Below, piece by piece: positions 51,125 through 56,049 of a stretch of 64,000 nt of DNA. The notes under the pieces were generated by a model, which ran no database searches, had not been told where the DNA came from, and saw only the letters and a program-made list of their open reading frames with translations. The translations under genes were made by a program, and so were the position numbers. The DNA lies in NCBI GenBank assembly GCA_004352715.1, contig SCFE01000096.1, forward strand, positions 605,363-669,362, written 5' to 3'. The DNA is from Hofstenia miamia. Lineage: Eukaryota; Xenacoelomorpha; Acoela. The number at the start of each line of letters is the position of its first letter. Positions within the stretch are counted from its first letter, which is position 1.

Positions 51125-53676
51125 CAGGGTAGGAAGCACTCTAAAGCCTTGGTTGGCAACTTCCTAGGACAAGGGCAGTCCAAAATGAAAGCTCATGGGG
51201 CAGGAAGGTCTCTTAAGCCTTGGTTGGCAACTTCCTAGGAGAATGTGAGTCCAAAATCAAACACAAAAAATAACACTGATGAAAAGTCATGATAGAGCAA
51301 AGGCCCTCAGTCCCCGGCAGGCCTTCAATGGTCAGAGGGTGCTAAGAATCTCCGGACAACAGGCGGACTCCACAATCGGGAGTGTGGACTCGAGAAGTGG
51401 CAGTACAGGATCCACACAGACCAATGGACAACGGCATAAGTGGACAGATGAGCAGAACAGGACAGCATTGGAGTGTTACAGAAGAAGCAGGCCAGATGAG
51501 AGGGGTTACAGGAAGAGAATGTTGGAAGAATGGAGGAAGGCAAGAACGGGATTAGAAGTTACAGAGCAGAGGCTTGCAGGGCAAGTGAGAAAGTTACAGC
51601 TGGATGAGAGTAAGGGGAAAAAGAGAGTTGAACAAGTTAAGCAAAGGGAAGATGAAGTGATAGATGTTGAGACAGAAGTGGCAGAAGTAGCAGATGCAGA
51701 AACTGAAGCAGCAATCAAGGAAAAGATGAAGGAAGAAATAGGTGAGAGAGCTAGGTTGCCAATCCCAAGAAGAGTTAAGAGAAGTAAGCTAGCAGTAGAG
51801 ACAGCAAAAGTCAATAAAGTGTTGGAGAGGATAGATGCTAGGAGTGTTACAGAAGTAAATAGCTTAGTGTATGCAGGGGCATGTGAGGTGCTGAAGAATG
51901 TAGGCGTGGAAATAAAGAAGAAGAGGTGGCAAGAAGATAAGGGAGACAGAAAGCCAGCATGGGAAAGAAGAATTGAGAATAAGGTGGCAAAGATTAGGCA
52001 GCAAATAGGGAAGATCCGGACAAGTAAGGCAGTGCAGGACAGGTGCAGGGTAGGTAAGGGNGGGGAGCCACAGAAAAGGAAATACCACATGTCTTGGTAG
52101 TGCTAAAATCAAGATGGTTGACAGAGGACCAAGTAGACAAGTGCTCAAGATCAGAAGAAATGTTAGAAGCAAAAGAACAACCAAAATCAAAAATCGCAGT
52201 GTCGTCGACATACAACAGGCAAGAGGAGTTGAGAACAGAATGAGGGAAGTCGTTAATGGCAACGAGGAAGAAAAGAACAGCAAACACTGAGCCTTGAGGG
52301 GCACCACTAGTAACGGAGACAGGAGAAGAGATAGACGAGTTGATTTTGACACACTGGTGGCGATTGGTCAGGTAAGACTGGAACAGTTCGATGAAATCCA
52401 CATCAAAACCAAATAAACGTAATTTTCAAGCAGAATAGAATGAGAGAGGCGATCAAATGCTTTTGAGATGTCAAGAAAGATATAAGTTTGCTACACTAAA
52501 CAAATAGCATAGATGTTGAAGCAGGGTTATTTAACTCATAAGCATAAGCTTAACACTCGATGGGATATCGATAGAGGGAAGAAGAAAATCGCCACATTAA
52601 AACAGTTAGGTGAAAAGATCAAGCCGATAGAAAACCACATTCCATAGGCCAAATTCGACTTAAGGTTATCTTATTCTAATATTTTGGTATAGACATTTCT
52701 ATTTGGTGGGGATGGGAGTCAAGACAAAAATGCGTCGGGATTACCATGAATTTTGGATAACCACAGATTACTAGTTATGCAAAAGCAACAAACATTGGGA
52801 TTACTCTACCTGCTTTAAAAGCACAAAGTTGCTGTTTATTTCATCAGCCTGCTTGATGAAATCATTTTCCCGCTCATTTTGCTGAGTACGTAGCTTGTTA
52901 TTCTAAGAAGGATATGAAATGATATTCGAACAATGGGAAACTTACGTCTGCACGAAGATAGTCCACTTGGGCTGCTAGATCTTGCATTTCATTCATTATG
53001 CTTTGCATATTGTTGACGCTACTAAAACGACATTAAACTTAAAAGTGAATACACGAACGACAACAGATGTGCTGGAAGGAATAAAAGCAATCGACTCATT
53101 ATTATGTGTAGAACAAAATAAGCTTGCATTCTAATACTTTGTGTTTATTCCACAAATTTTTGCATGTTTGTTTTAAAGAAAATGTGCACGAAAATATTAA
53201 TCTTGAATGTCTTAAAAATGCAAAAGTAAAAACGGAAGCACTACTGGAATTTCATCACCTCGCCAAATATTTTTTGAAATGAGCTATAAACAGCATGAAC
53301 TATATCAACATTCACTTATACAAGTTAAAGTGTAAGAGAAAAAGGAGAAATTGTAGAGCAAGTTTTTGAATGGTTCTTAGCTAACTGTTCAAGTCAGGCA
53401 TTTACTGTTTGTTAGAATCGAAAACCTTGCAATCCTTTAATGCATCATAGTCGAAACGAATTTAGTATAACTTCTTCTAACAAGGCAAAAAATGAATGTC
53501 ATTTCTACATTTATAATTCGTATTGCTAAATTATGTAATTGAATACATTGATACACAAACAACAAAATCATACGCTTCTGTCGGCGCTGGTGGGACAGGT
53601 GGTGCCCTTTTAGGAATTCCAGGGCGTGAAGGAGAAGCAGCTTTCTGTTTTGGACTTGCATGCTCTTCTAATTCTA
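11163..53676 (-). CDS. Hip1: HIP1/HIP1R (Sla2)-type clathrin and actin adaptor, C-terminal ~613 residues in 15 exons
   Basis: This protein family links clathrin-coated pits to F-actin during endocytosis. Fifteen minus-strand exons join with matching phases: 53574-53676, 52946-53021, 52810-52902, 48782-48875, 48649-48737, 46261-46498, 40505-40594, 37989-38132, 35535-35677, 35375-35491, 33238-33327, 33033-33196, 30238-30467, 29925-29986, 11163-11273. The first gives a Pro-rich linker (KRAPPVPPAP). The next five give about 200 residues of coiled-coil rod. The rest give the helical region and the I/LWEQ (THATCH) actin-binding module, with the family signatures GVKLEVN, DEFYQRNSRWTGGL, AQLVMAGKVKA, LMDFDSLNLLQTKRLEME and ERQRLGNLRRRHYQLA. 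The N-terminal ANTH lipid-binding domain was not found, so the gene is partial here. Transposons fill the long introns, but no exon carries a stop or frameshift. HIP1 and HIP1R cannot be told apart here; most invertebrates have one copy. Confidence 0.93.
11814..13130. repeat. Dispersed LTR-like repeat, copy 1 (long form)
   Basis: It matches 19093-20040. The left part (11814-11908) begins TGTAGAATCATCACC and is roughly 90% identical to the other copy. About 357 bases at 11909-12265 have no counterpart there. From 12266 to 12811 the two copies look identical base for base. From 12812 to 13130 they are again roughly 90% identical. A TG start, an internal AATAAAG near 12167 and the length suggest an LTR or a solo LTR plus leader, but I found no convincing primer-binding site or coding domain. 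The shared 60-codon minus-strand frame at 12529-12711 is probably not a gene. Confidence 0.6.
13131..13713. other. AT-rich intron sequence
   Basis: Part of the last HIP1-like intron. It contains (TA)n at 13446-13460. The open frames on both strands are low complexity and unsupported. Confidence 0.4.
13714..14266. mobile_element. Tc1-like DNA transposon remnant with terminal inverted repeats
   Basis: The ends are inverted repeats: AGCCTTGTGCATAATAG (13715-13731, matching for 21 bases) and its exact complement at 14246-14266, each bordered by (TA)n, as expected for insertion at TA. Inside, on the plus strand, lie decayed pieces of a Tc1-type transposase: MRGKTNWFQTRK at 13883 in the N-terminal helix-turn-helix position, SIISHYKRTGEIV near 14010, and VHESTVQRI, a stop, then NKYGLHGR at 14168-14221. 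The catalytic DDE part is missing, so this is an internally deleted, non-autonomous copy. Confidence 0.72.
14267..15669. other. Intron sequence, no feature seen
   Basis: It begins with (TA)n at 14267-14288. No domain or repeat boundary was recognised in the remainder. The overlapping opposite-strand frames near 14698-15090 have no family signature. Confidence 0.4.
15670..15909 (+). pseudogene. DNA transposase N-terminal fragment (helix-turn-helix)
   Basis: The frame encodes VHQYFIKEKHEGRAGSHRP then VRKRVAEALGFSTNTVARTI and a stretch with DEPVVRGKPP. This resembles the DNA-binding N terminus of an arthropod transposase group in which YEFFK.EK..G precedes V.ERTA.A.G.S..TV.RI, and which belongs to the broad mariner/IS630-like set. 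The catalytic DDE region is absent and the frame ends in unrelated sequence. It lies in the last HIP1-like intron. Confidence 0.55.
15910..17449. other. Intron sequence, no feature seen
   Basis: AT-rich with short open frames on both strands and no recognisable domain, repeat end or RNA structure. Confidence 0.4.
17450..17760 (+). mobile_element. Eroded LINE 3' end related to copy B
   Basis: The DNA resembles the 3' end of the LINE at 3177-5330: ACATTGAAAAATT near 17506 followed by an A-rich stretch ending in CTAAAACAAAAATATGCTT corresponds to the LINE's frame around KRQIKIYLKQQY. A terminal AATAAGTATCTTATCT resembles the LINE's AATAAAGAATATCTTAT. Divergence is large and there is no open frame. 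Confidence 0.42.
18052..18087. repeat. (AT)n microsatellite at a gap edge
   Basis: An uninterrupted AT dinucleotide run of about 36 bases, six bases before the 1000-N gap that starts at 18093. It probably caused the assembly break. Confidence 0.9.
18093..19092. other. Assembly gap, 1000 N
   Basis: Placeholder gap between an AT microsatellite and the left edge of the second LTR-like repeat. Confidence 0.98.
19093..20040. repeat. Dispersed LTR-like repeat, copy 2 (deleted form)
   Basis: This is the second copy of the repeat at 11814-13130, in the same orientation and starting immediately after the 1000-N gap. The words GTCTAAC and TAAAAACTAATTAC are adjacent here (near 19185), whereas copy 1 carries about 357 extra bases between them. 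19184-19729 equals 12266-12811 at an offset of 6918. Confidence 0.65.
20530..21426 (+). pseudogene. Ty3/gypsy-like gag remnant with two zinc knuckles
   Basis: Three overlapping frames give the capsid and nucleocapsid of an LTR retrotransposon. Frame one (20530-20796) holds AEWQKWERDFKLFMEATKV and VKIGVLLRCISDQTNEIFD, a typical gypsy capsid start. A frameshift near 20795 leads to frame two (to 21076) with IDQYVNTPR and DRRLQKRLLGEF. A third frame (21124-21426) has a zinc knuckle pair: CRECGKQHKPRLC (CX2CX3HX4C) and CRKCGKPKHFAEKC (CX2CX4HX4C). Protease, RT and integrase are not seen after it. The element is broken and truncated, and lies inside the last HIP1-like intron. Confidence 0.85.
21427..24782. 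other. Intron sequence, no feature seen
   Basis: AT-rich. Near 21890-22340 and 22480-22760 similar phrases recur, such as TATTTCATTGCTCAT and ATATAATGAAAATATTTAT, which may be old tandem or dispersed duplication. No coding domain was recognised. A GC-richer patch at 24510-24720 is unexplained. Confidence 0.35.
24783..24975. mobile_element. piggyBac-type MITE, 193 bp
   Basis: The terminal inverted repeats are CACGTTGACTGC at 24783-24794 and its exact complement GCAGTCAACGTG at 24964-24975. The right flank is TTAA (24976-24979); the left flank is ATAA (24779-24782), one base from TTAA. TTAA target sites and C-starting ends are the hallmark of piggyBac insertions. There is no coding capacity. 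Confidence 0.7.
25673..25696. repeat. 24-bp perfect palindrome near the piggyBac left end
   Basis: Half-site GTATGATGCAAT followed by its exact reverse complement with no spacer. It lies 40 bases inside the left terminus, in the subterminal zone where transposase or host factors bind. Confidence 0.85.
25944..26943. other. Assembly gap, 1000 N
   Basis: Placeholder gap that removes the N-terminal half of the piggyBac transposase. Confidence 0.98.
26944..27651 (+). pseudogene. piggyBac (PGBD-like) transposase, C-terminal half, one in-frame stop
   Basis: The frame is already open at the gap edge and encodes the C-terminal half of a DDE transposase of the piggyBac family (DDE_Tnp_1_7), which excises and inserts DNA at TTAA. 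Visible family blocks are ATGTIRANKC at the start, VCRWMDNAVVSVAST, VQEYNQHMGGTDRQDQ (with a catalytic-region Asp) and GKKWYWCIFTWLIDVTEQNA. A single TGA at 27481-27483 breaks the frame. The same frame then continues from 27484 to TAA at 27649-27651 with the Cys-rich C-terminal domain: CAGEGCKKRPFSQCSKC and LCLECNLSFH. Apart from the TGA this part is intact, so the copy is young or the TGA is a recent or assembly change. Confidence 0.92.
27716..28310. repeat. Two local tandem duplications, each split by a single N
   Basis: About 145 bases (27718-27862) are repeated at 27864-28012, and about 135 bases (28038-28175) are repeated at 28177-28310. Each pair differs by a few substitutions and small indels, and the boundary is a lone N (27863 and 28176). 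This pattern fits two haplotypes placed one after the other by scaffolding rather than real tandem copies. Confidence 0.8.
28590..29924. other. Intron sequence between piggyBac element and next exon
   Basis: No domain or repeat boundary recognised. It belongs to the last HIP1-like intron. Confidence 0.4.
29925..29986 (-). CDS. Hip1: HIP1-like exon: LMDFDSLNLLQTKRLEME
   Basis: Two bases plus 20 codons, acceptor TTGTTTTAG, donor GTAAGA. The sequence matches the vertebrate block NMDFSSMTLTQIKRQEMDSQ. Small, but fixed by phase and similarity. Confidence 0.92.
30238..30467 (-). CDS. Hip1: HIP1-like exon: I/LWEQ actin-binding helices
   Basis: One base, 76 codons, one base, acceptor TTCGTTTAG, donor GTAAGT. 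EITSACAQLVMAGKVKA and AVNQAAAQVVVAGK match the talin-like I/LWEQ helices (vertebrate AQLVAASKVKA and VNQATAGVVAS). Confidence 0.93.
30468..33032. other. HIP1-like intron, no gene seen
   Basis: 2565 bases. A GC-richer patch at 31380-31520 has a phrase (CTCCAAAGGGCTTGCGAGG) loosely similar to one at 40033-40052, perhaps an old shared repeat. Two tRNA B-box-like words near 32190-32235 do not fold as a tRNA. Confidence 0.4.
33033..33196 (-). CDS. Hip1: HIP1-like exon: THATCH core with DEFYQRNSRWTGGL
   Basis: Fifty-four codons plus two bases, donor GTTAGT. It begins AMKQMMHSVQNLQREIA if the acceptor TTAATTAAG is used. A second acceptor (TTTCAG, exon start 33214) would add six residues in frame but leave an intron of only 23 bases. 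The first choice gives the same 11-residue spacing between LMQ and LQREI as human HIP1 and an intron of 41 bases, in line with the gene's other tiny introns. DEFYQRNSRWTGGLLTAGK is the strongest family signature in the gene. Confidence 0.92.
33238..33327 (-). CDS. Hip1: HIP1-like exon: GVKLEVN block
   Basis: Thirty codons in phase 0, acceptor AAATTTAG, donor GTATTT. SGVKLEVNTLILESCTRLMQ is nearly the vertebrate GVKLEVNERIL..CTSLMQ block, which makes this small exon secure. Confidence 0.92.
33328..35374. other. HIP1-like intron, no gene seen
   Basis: 2047 bases. Around 34030-34260 the words TTCGAGT, ATTCGA and TCGATC recur many times in both orientations. Otherwise nothing is recognised. Confidence 0.4.
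35375..35491 (-). CDS. Hip1: HIP1-like exon: start of THATCH helices
   Basis: Thirty-nine codons in phase 0, acceptor TCTCTTAG. The donor GTTGGT is a weak consensus. KLEKELHETSRLMDEAVSAI matches the family block DLVDKEMAATSAAIE. Confidence 0.87.
35535..35677 (-). CDS. Hip1: HIP1-like exon: helical region
   Basis: Two bases plus 47 codons, acceptor TTTTTTAG, donor GTATGT. Encodes LSLLKSQTNKLASDLSSKC through DISIILETLQ. A 43-base intron follows. Confidence 0.88.
35678..37988. other. HIP1-like intron, no feature seen
   Basis: 2311 bases of AT-rich sequence with no recognised repeat or coding segment. Confidence 0.4.
37989..38132 (-). CDS. Hip1: HIP1-like exon: helical region before the THATCH core
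   Basis: Two bases, 47 codons, one base, acceptor TTATTAAG, donor GTATGT. Includes SSMMALNHALVLIGGFIHS, matching the family segment that carries LLAHLTSDAI.HG in vertebrates. The incoming junction codon is GAT and the outgoing one CTA. Confidence 0.88.
38548..38976. mobile_element. Inverted-repeat element, probable MITE
   Basis: Left arm 38604-38642 and right arm 38926-38962 are imperfect inverted repeats of about 37 bases around the shared core ACAGATCTGT, both containing CCAATTAT.TCAAGAC on the same reading. The outermost matching words are ACCCTG (38548) and CAGGGT (38971-38976), giving about 429 bases with no coding capacity. The layout suits a foldback or MITE-type transposon. A target duplication was not found, so the exact ends are uncertain. 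It lies in a HIP1-like intron next to the hAT-like element. Confidence 0.55.
39224..39960. mobile_element. hAT-like non-autonomous transposon, 737 bp, with 8-bp target duplication
   Basis: The left end reads CAGGTGGGAAAATTAC and the right end, on the opposite strand, CAGGGCTGCTCAAAAATTAA, both of the CAGGG type common in hAT elements. The flanks are AATGCAAT (39216-39223) and AGTGCAAT (39961-39968), an 8-bp duplication with one mismatch, as expected for hAT. Inside is a hairpin with 11-bp arms ATGGCCATTAA (39853-39863) and its complement (39871-39881), and TGGCAAGCCATTAATGG near the left end echoes it. No transposase is present. Confidence 0.65.
40505..40594 (-). CDS. Hip1: HIP1-like exon: end of rod
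   Basis: Two bases, 29 codons, one base, between AATTTAG and GTAATT. QICYSLQQLTLGALSELEN resembles the block after the coiled coil in vertebrate HIP1 (VIQDALNQLEE). Confidence 0.82.
40595..44696. other. HIP1-like intron, left part, no gene seen
   Basis: AT-rich. A hAT-like terminus word CAGGGTTGGAAAAAGTGT occurs at 41441, but no matching opposite end was found. The open frames at 42275-42768 lack any family signature. Confidence 0.35.
44697..44750. repeat. (TAA)n microsatellite at a LINE 3' end
   Basis: About 18 trinucleotide units. It directly abuts the 3' end of the minus-strand LINE at 44751-45552, so it is likely the LINE's simple-repeat tail (ATT repeats in the LINE sense). Confidence 0.85.
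44751..45552 (-). mobile_element. LINE RT C-terminal and 3' end, minus strand
   Basis: The minus-strand frame 45076-45552 encodes the region after the RT palm of a Jockey/CR1-like LINE: NVRDLGVIISSTLSWSKNV, then LILFKSYCLSTLCYNFQCW and RLLYRGLRWIFSS. It continues with frameshifts (SLPLIKLFVLTIISFA, then YTPRCGRM) to a terminal trinucleotide tail at 44697-44750. It is 5' truncated, as is usual for LINEs, and interrupted. It sits in the HIP1-like intron 40595-46260 in the same orientation as the gene. Confidence 0.8.
46261..46498 (-). CDS. Hip1: HIP1-like exon: longest coiled-coil exon
   Basis: Seventy-nine codons plus one base, acceptor ATTTTAG, donor GTATGA. It runs from KGELEKQMAMGF to FRRKNDIL, a strongly heptad-like sequence. 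The reading frame stays open 13 bases past the chosen donor to another GT (GTAATA at 46247). The chosen donor is preferred because only it gives the phase needed by the next exon (junction codon AGT, Ser). Confidence 0.88.
46499..48648. other. HIP1-like intron, no gene seen
   Basis: 2150 bases. Around 46980-47075 degenerate CGCTTAT and CGGTTAT words recur, and 47527-47544 is a perfect 18-bp palindrome (half-site GTTTTAAAC). These may mark an eroded DNA transposon. No coding sequence. Confidence 0.4.
48649..48737 (-). CDS. Hip1: HIP1-like exon: coiled coil
   Basis: Two bases plus 29 codons, acceptor ATATTTAG, donor GTGAGTG. SEDKFEKMKNIYCRLREEH matches the family block around RYSKLKEKYSELV in vertebrate HIP1. 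Confidence 0.9.
48782..48875 (-). CDS. Hip1: HIP1-like exon: coiled coil
   Basis: Thirty-one codons plus one base, acceptor CTGTTTAG, donor GTAGTT. Encodes RNQDLTNELSESKEENERLQ and onward. A 44-base intron separates it from the next exon. Confidence 0.88.
48876..51078. other. HIP1-like intron, left part, no feature seen
   Basis: AT-rich sequence. An isolated frame at 49780-50004 has no recognised domain. Confidence 0.4.
51079..51124. repeat. (TAA)n microsatellite
   Basis: About 15 TAA units directly before the LINE leader repeats. It may be the tail of an upstream LINE copy or part of the insertion junction. Confidence 0.85.
51144..51240 (+). repeat. Two direct repeats in a LINE leader, 71-base period
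   Basis: A 26-base perfect direct repeat (AAGCCTTGGTTGGCAACTTC and six more bases) at 51144-51169 and 51215-51240. Further similarity after each copy (AGTCCAAAAT) makes a unit of about 71 bases. Its position just before a LINE ORF suggests 5' UTR monomers. Confidence 0.75.
51279..52060 (+). pseudogene. LINE N-terminal ORF with Myb-like segment, truncated
   Basis: About 260 codons, open to a single N at 52061. A basic N terminus is followed by KWTDEQNRTALECYRRSRPD and GYRKRMLEEW, a Myb/SANT-like DNA-binding block typical of the N-terminal part of some LINE polyproteins. A Lys/Glu-rich helical region comes next, then SVTEVNSLVYAGACEVLKN and PAWERRIENKVAKIRQQIGK, also known from that LINE type before the RT. 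The RT does not follow: after the N the sequence is another LINE on the opposite strand. It is purine-rich and GC-richer than the flanks. The clade is not determined. It may be the same family as the C-terminal LINE pieces at 59702 and 62144. Confidence 0.72.
52062..52500 (-). mobile_element. LINE reverse transcriptase palm fragment, minus strand
   Basis: Minus-strand frames read, in order, YIFLDISKAFDRLSHSILL (RT block A), a frameshift near 52405, FIELFQSYLTNRHQCVKI, SVTSGAPQGSVFAVLFFL (block B) and SSCLLYVDDTAIFDFG (block C with the catalytic Asp pair). It ends at the single N at 52061, where a plus-strand LINE ORF begins. It may be the upstream part of the LINE family whose C terminus is at 44751-45552. 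Confidence 0.82.
52810..52902 (-). CDS. Hip1: HIP1-like exon: coiled coil
   Basis: Thirty-one codons, phase 0 at both ends, acceptor TTCTTAG and donor GTAGAG. Encodes NNKLRTQQNERENDF through NSNFVLLKQ, rich in charged and amide residues as expected for a rod. Confidence 0.85.
52946..53021 (-). CDS. Hip1: HIP1-like exon: start of coiled coil
   Basis: One base plus 25 codons between TTTTAG and GTAAGT. It encodes SVNNMQSIMNEMQDLAAQ and VDYLRAD, a heptad-like amphipathic sequence. Only 43 intron bases separate it from the next exon. Confidence 0.85.
53022..53573. other. HIP1-like intron, 552 bases
   Basis: No feature seen. AT-rich. Confidence 0.6.
53574..53676 (-). CDS. Hip1: HIP1-like exon: Pro-rich linker
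   Basis: The most 5' exon recognised. It enters after one base of a codon (acceptor CCTTAG) and leaves after two bases (donor GTATGA). It encodes ELEEHASPKQKAASPSRPG followed by a Pro-rich stretch, like the linker between ANTH domain and coiled coil. The spliced junction codon is GCT (Ala), followed by SVNNMQS. Confidence 0.75.
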
Positions 53677-54215
53677 CTAAGGGTTGAACAGTAAACTAAA
53701 AAGACTAATTCAGTAGGACGCACCGTCGACATCAAAAAAGTTTGCTTGCAATTGAATTTTAATTAGTAATAATGTTTTTATTGAAAATAGTTTGCATATT
53801 TATTCTAACTACATTAAAATTAATTTTAATAAAAAATATTTTTTTAACAAAATAAGTCAGTTGTACACTTTGTGAATATTTGTGTAAGTTCTACAATAGC
53901 GAATTTATATGAAGTCACCTGTACAGAATATATACATTAATATATATTCTCTAATTATATAGCATTAATACAATATTATTAAATTGCTCAATGTTTTGTA
54001 ACTAGTGGTTACGGGCATTTAGGCATTAATAATGACAGGCTACGATTGTAATTCTTCCTAAATTTAGAATACAAAGTTGCTCTCTCTAATAAGCACGTGT
54101 GATAGGAAACAGTACTTTATAATTAGTTTACTTAATGGTGGACTTACAAAAGTTGTGAATTTCTTAAATTGTATTAAGATGAATATGAAAGAGGAACTAA
54201 TAATCTTATTTTCGT

Positions 54216-55908
54216 CAGCATTGGATGCGCTCTTTAAGGTATTCCTGAGTCAAATAAAAACTTTCAACCTACGGAGGTTTCTAAAATGTATGTTGCCCCA
54301 ACTAAAAATACGAGTTCATCTGTCGCAAACTAACTGCTCAAAAAAAGTATGTTGCTCCATTTTCGGAAAAAGGAATAAAAAACTTTTGATATGAATAACA
54401 AGGAACCTAACTCTGATGTCAAGGAGTAACCGATCCGCAGTAAGATAAAATCTAAGCGAAATGATTTATCAGCATTGGATGCGCTCTTTAAGGTATTCCT
54501 GAGTCAAATAAAAACTTTCAACCTACGGAGGTTTCTAAAATGTATGTTGCCCCAACTAAAAATACGAGTTCATCTGTCGCAAACTAACTGCTCAAAAAAA
54601 GTATGTTGCTCCATTTTCGGAAAAAGGAATAAAAAACTTTTGATATGAATAACAAGGAACCTAACTCTGATGTCAATGAGTAACCGATCCGCAGTAAGAT
54701 AAAATCTAAGCGAAATGATTTATCAGCATTGGATGCGCTCTTTAAGGTATTCCTGAGTCAAATAAAAACTTTCAACCTACGGAGGTTTCTAAAATGTATG
54801 TTGCCCCAACTAAAAATACGAGTTCATCTGTCGCAAACTAACTGCTCAAAAAAAGTATGTTGCTCCATTTTCGGAAAAAGGAATAAAAAACTTTTGATAT
54901 GAATAACAAGGAACCTAACTCTGATGTCAATGAGTAACCGATCCGCAGTAAGATAAAATCTAAGCGAAATGATTTATCAGCATTGGATGCGCTCTTTAAG
55001 GTATTCCTGAGTCAAATAAAAACTTTCAACCTACGGAGGTTTCTAAAATGTATGTTGCCCCAACTAAAAATACGAGTTCATCTGTCGCAAACTAACTGCT
55101 CAAAAAAAGTATGTTGCTCCATTTTCGGAAAAAGGAATAAAAAACTTTTGATATGAATAACAAGGAACCTAACTCTGATGTCAATGAGTAACCGATCCGC
55201 AGTAAGATAAAATCTAAGCGAAATGATTTATCAGCATTGGATGCGCTCTTTAAGGTATTCCTGAGTCAAATAAAAACTTTCAACCTACGGAGGTTTCTAA
55301 AATGTATGTTGCCCCAACTAAAAATACGAGTTCATCTGTCGCAAACTAACTGCTCAAAAAAAGTATGTTGCTCCATTTTCGGAAAAAGGAATAAAAAACT
55401 TTTGATATGAATAACAAGGAACCTAACTCTGATGTCAATGAGTAACCGATCCGCAGTAAGATAAAATCTAAGCGAAATGATTTATCAGCATTGGATGCGC
55501 TCTTTAAGGTATTCCTGAGTCAAATAAAAACTTTCAACCTACGGAGGTTTCTAAAATGTATGTTGCCCCAACTAAAAATACGAGTTCATCTGTCGCAAAC
55601 TAACTGCTCAAAAAAAGTATGTTGCTCCATTTTCGGAAAAAGGAATAAAAAACTTTTGATATGAATAACAAGGAACCTAACTCTGATGTCAATGAGTAAC
55701 CGATCCGCAGTAAGATAAAATCTAAGCGAAATGATTTATCAGCATTGGATGCGCTCTTTAAGGTATTCCTGAGTCAAATAAAAACTTTCAACCTACGGAG
55801 GTTTCTAAAATGTATGTTGCCCCAACTAAAAATACGAGTTCATCTGTCGCAAACTAACTGCTCAAAAAAAGTATGTTGCTCCATTTTCGGAAAAAGGAAT
55901 AAAGAACN
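54216..55908. repeat. Tandem satellite, 254-bp unit, 6.7 copies
   Basis: The unit boundary word CAGCATTGGATGCGCTC recurs at 54216, 54470, 54724, 54978, 55232, 55486 and 55740: exactly 254 bases each time. The units look identical except for the first, where I saw one changed base (GTCAAGGAG for GTCAATGAG). The array ends at a single N (55909), so the true copy number is probably larger. Each unit holds an internal imperfect pair, GTATGTTGCCCCA and GTATGTTGCTCCA. 254 is not a multiple of three and stops interrupt every frame, so it is not coding. It lies upstream of the most 5' HIP1-like exon found. Confidence 0.95.
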
Positions 55909-56049
55909 TTTATATGGTGTTAATGTGTCTGCTTACTACAAACCTAATCCAATTTTTTTTCTGCAGGTTTTTGCATTTGTAACTGTGTACAAATAACTGA
56001 TCTTAAAGTAATTAGCACTCCTAGCAAATAAACCAGTAGGACTATTGTA

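Noticed and set aside
54077-54394. Open frame through the first satellite unit
   Set aside because: The 254-bp period is not a multiple of three and each unit carries stops, so no coding role is likely.
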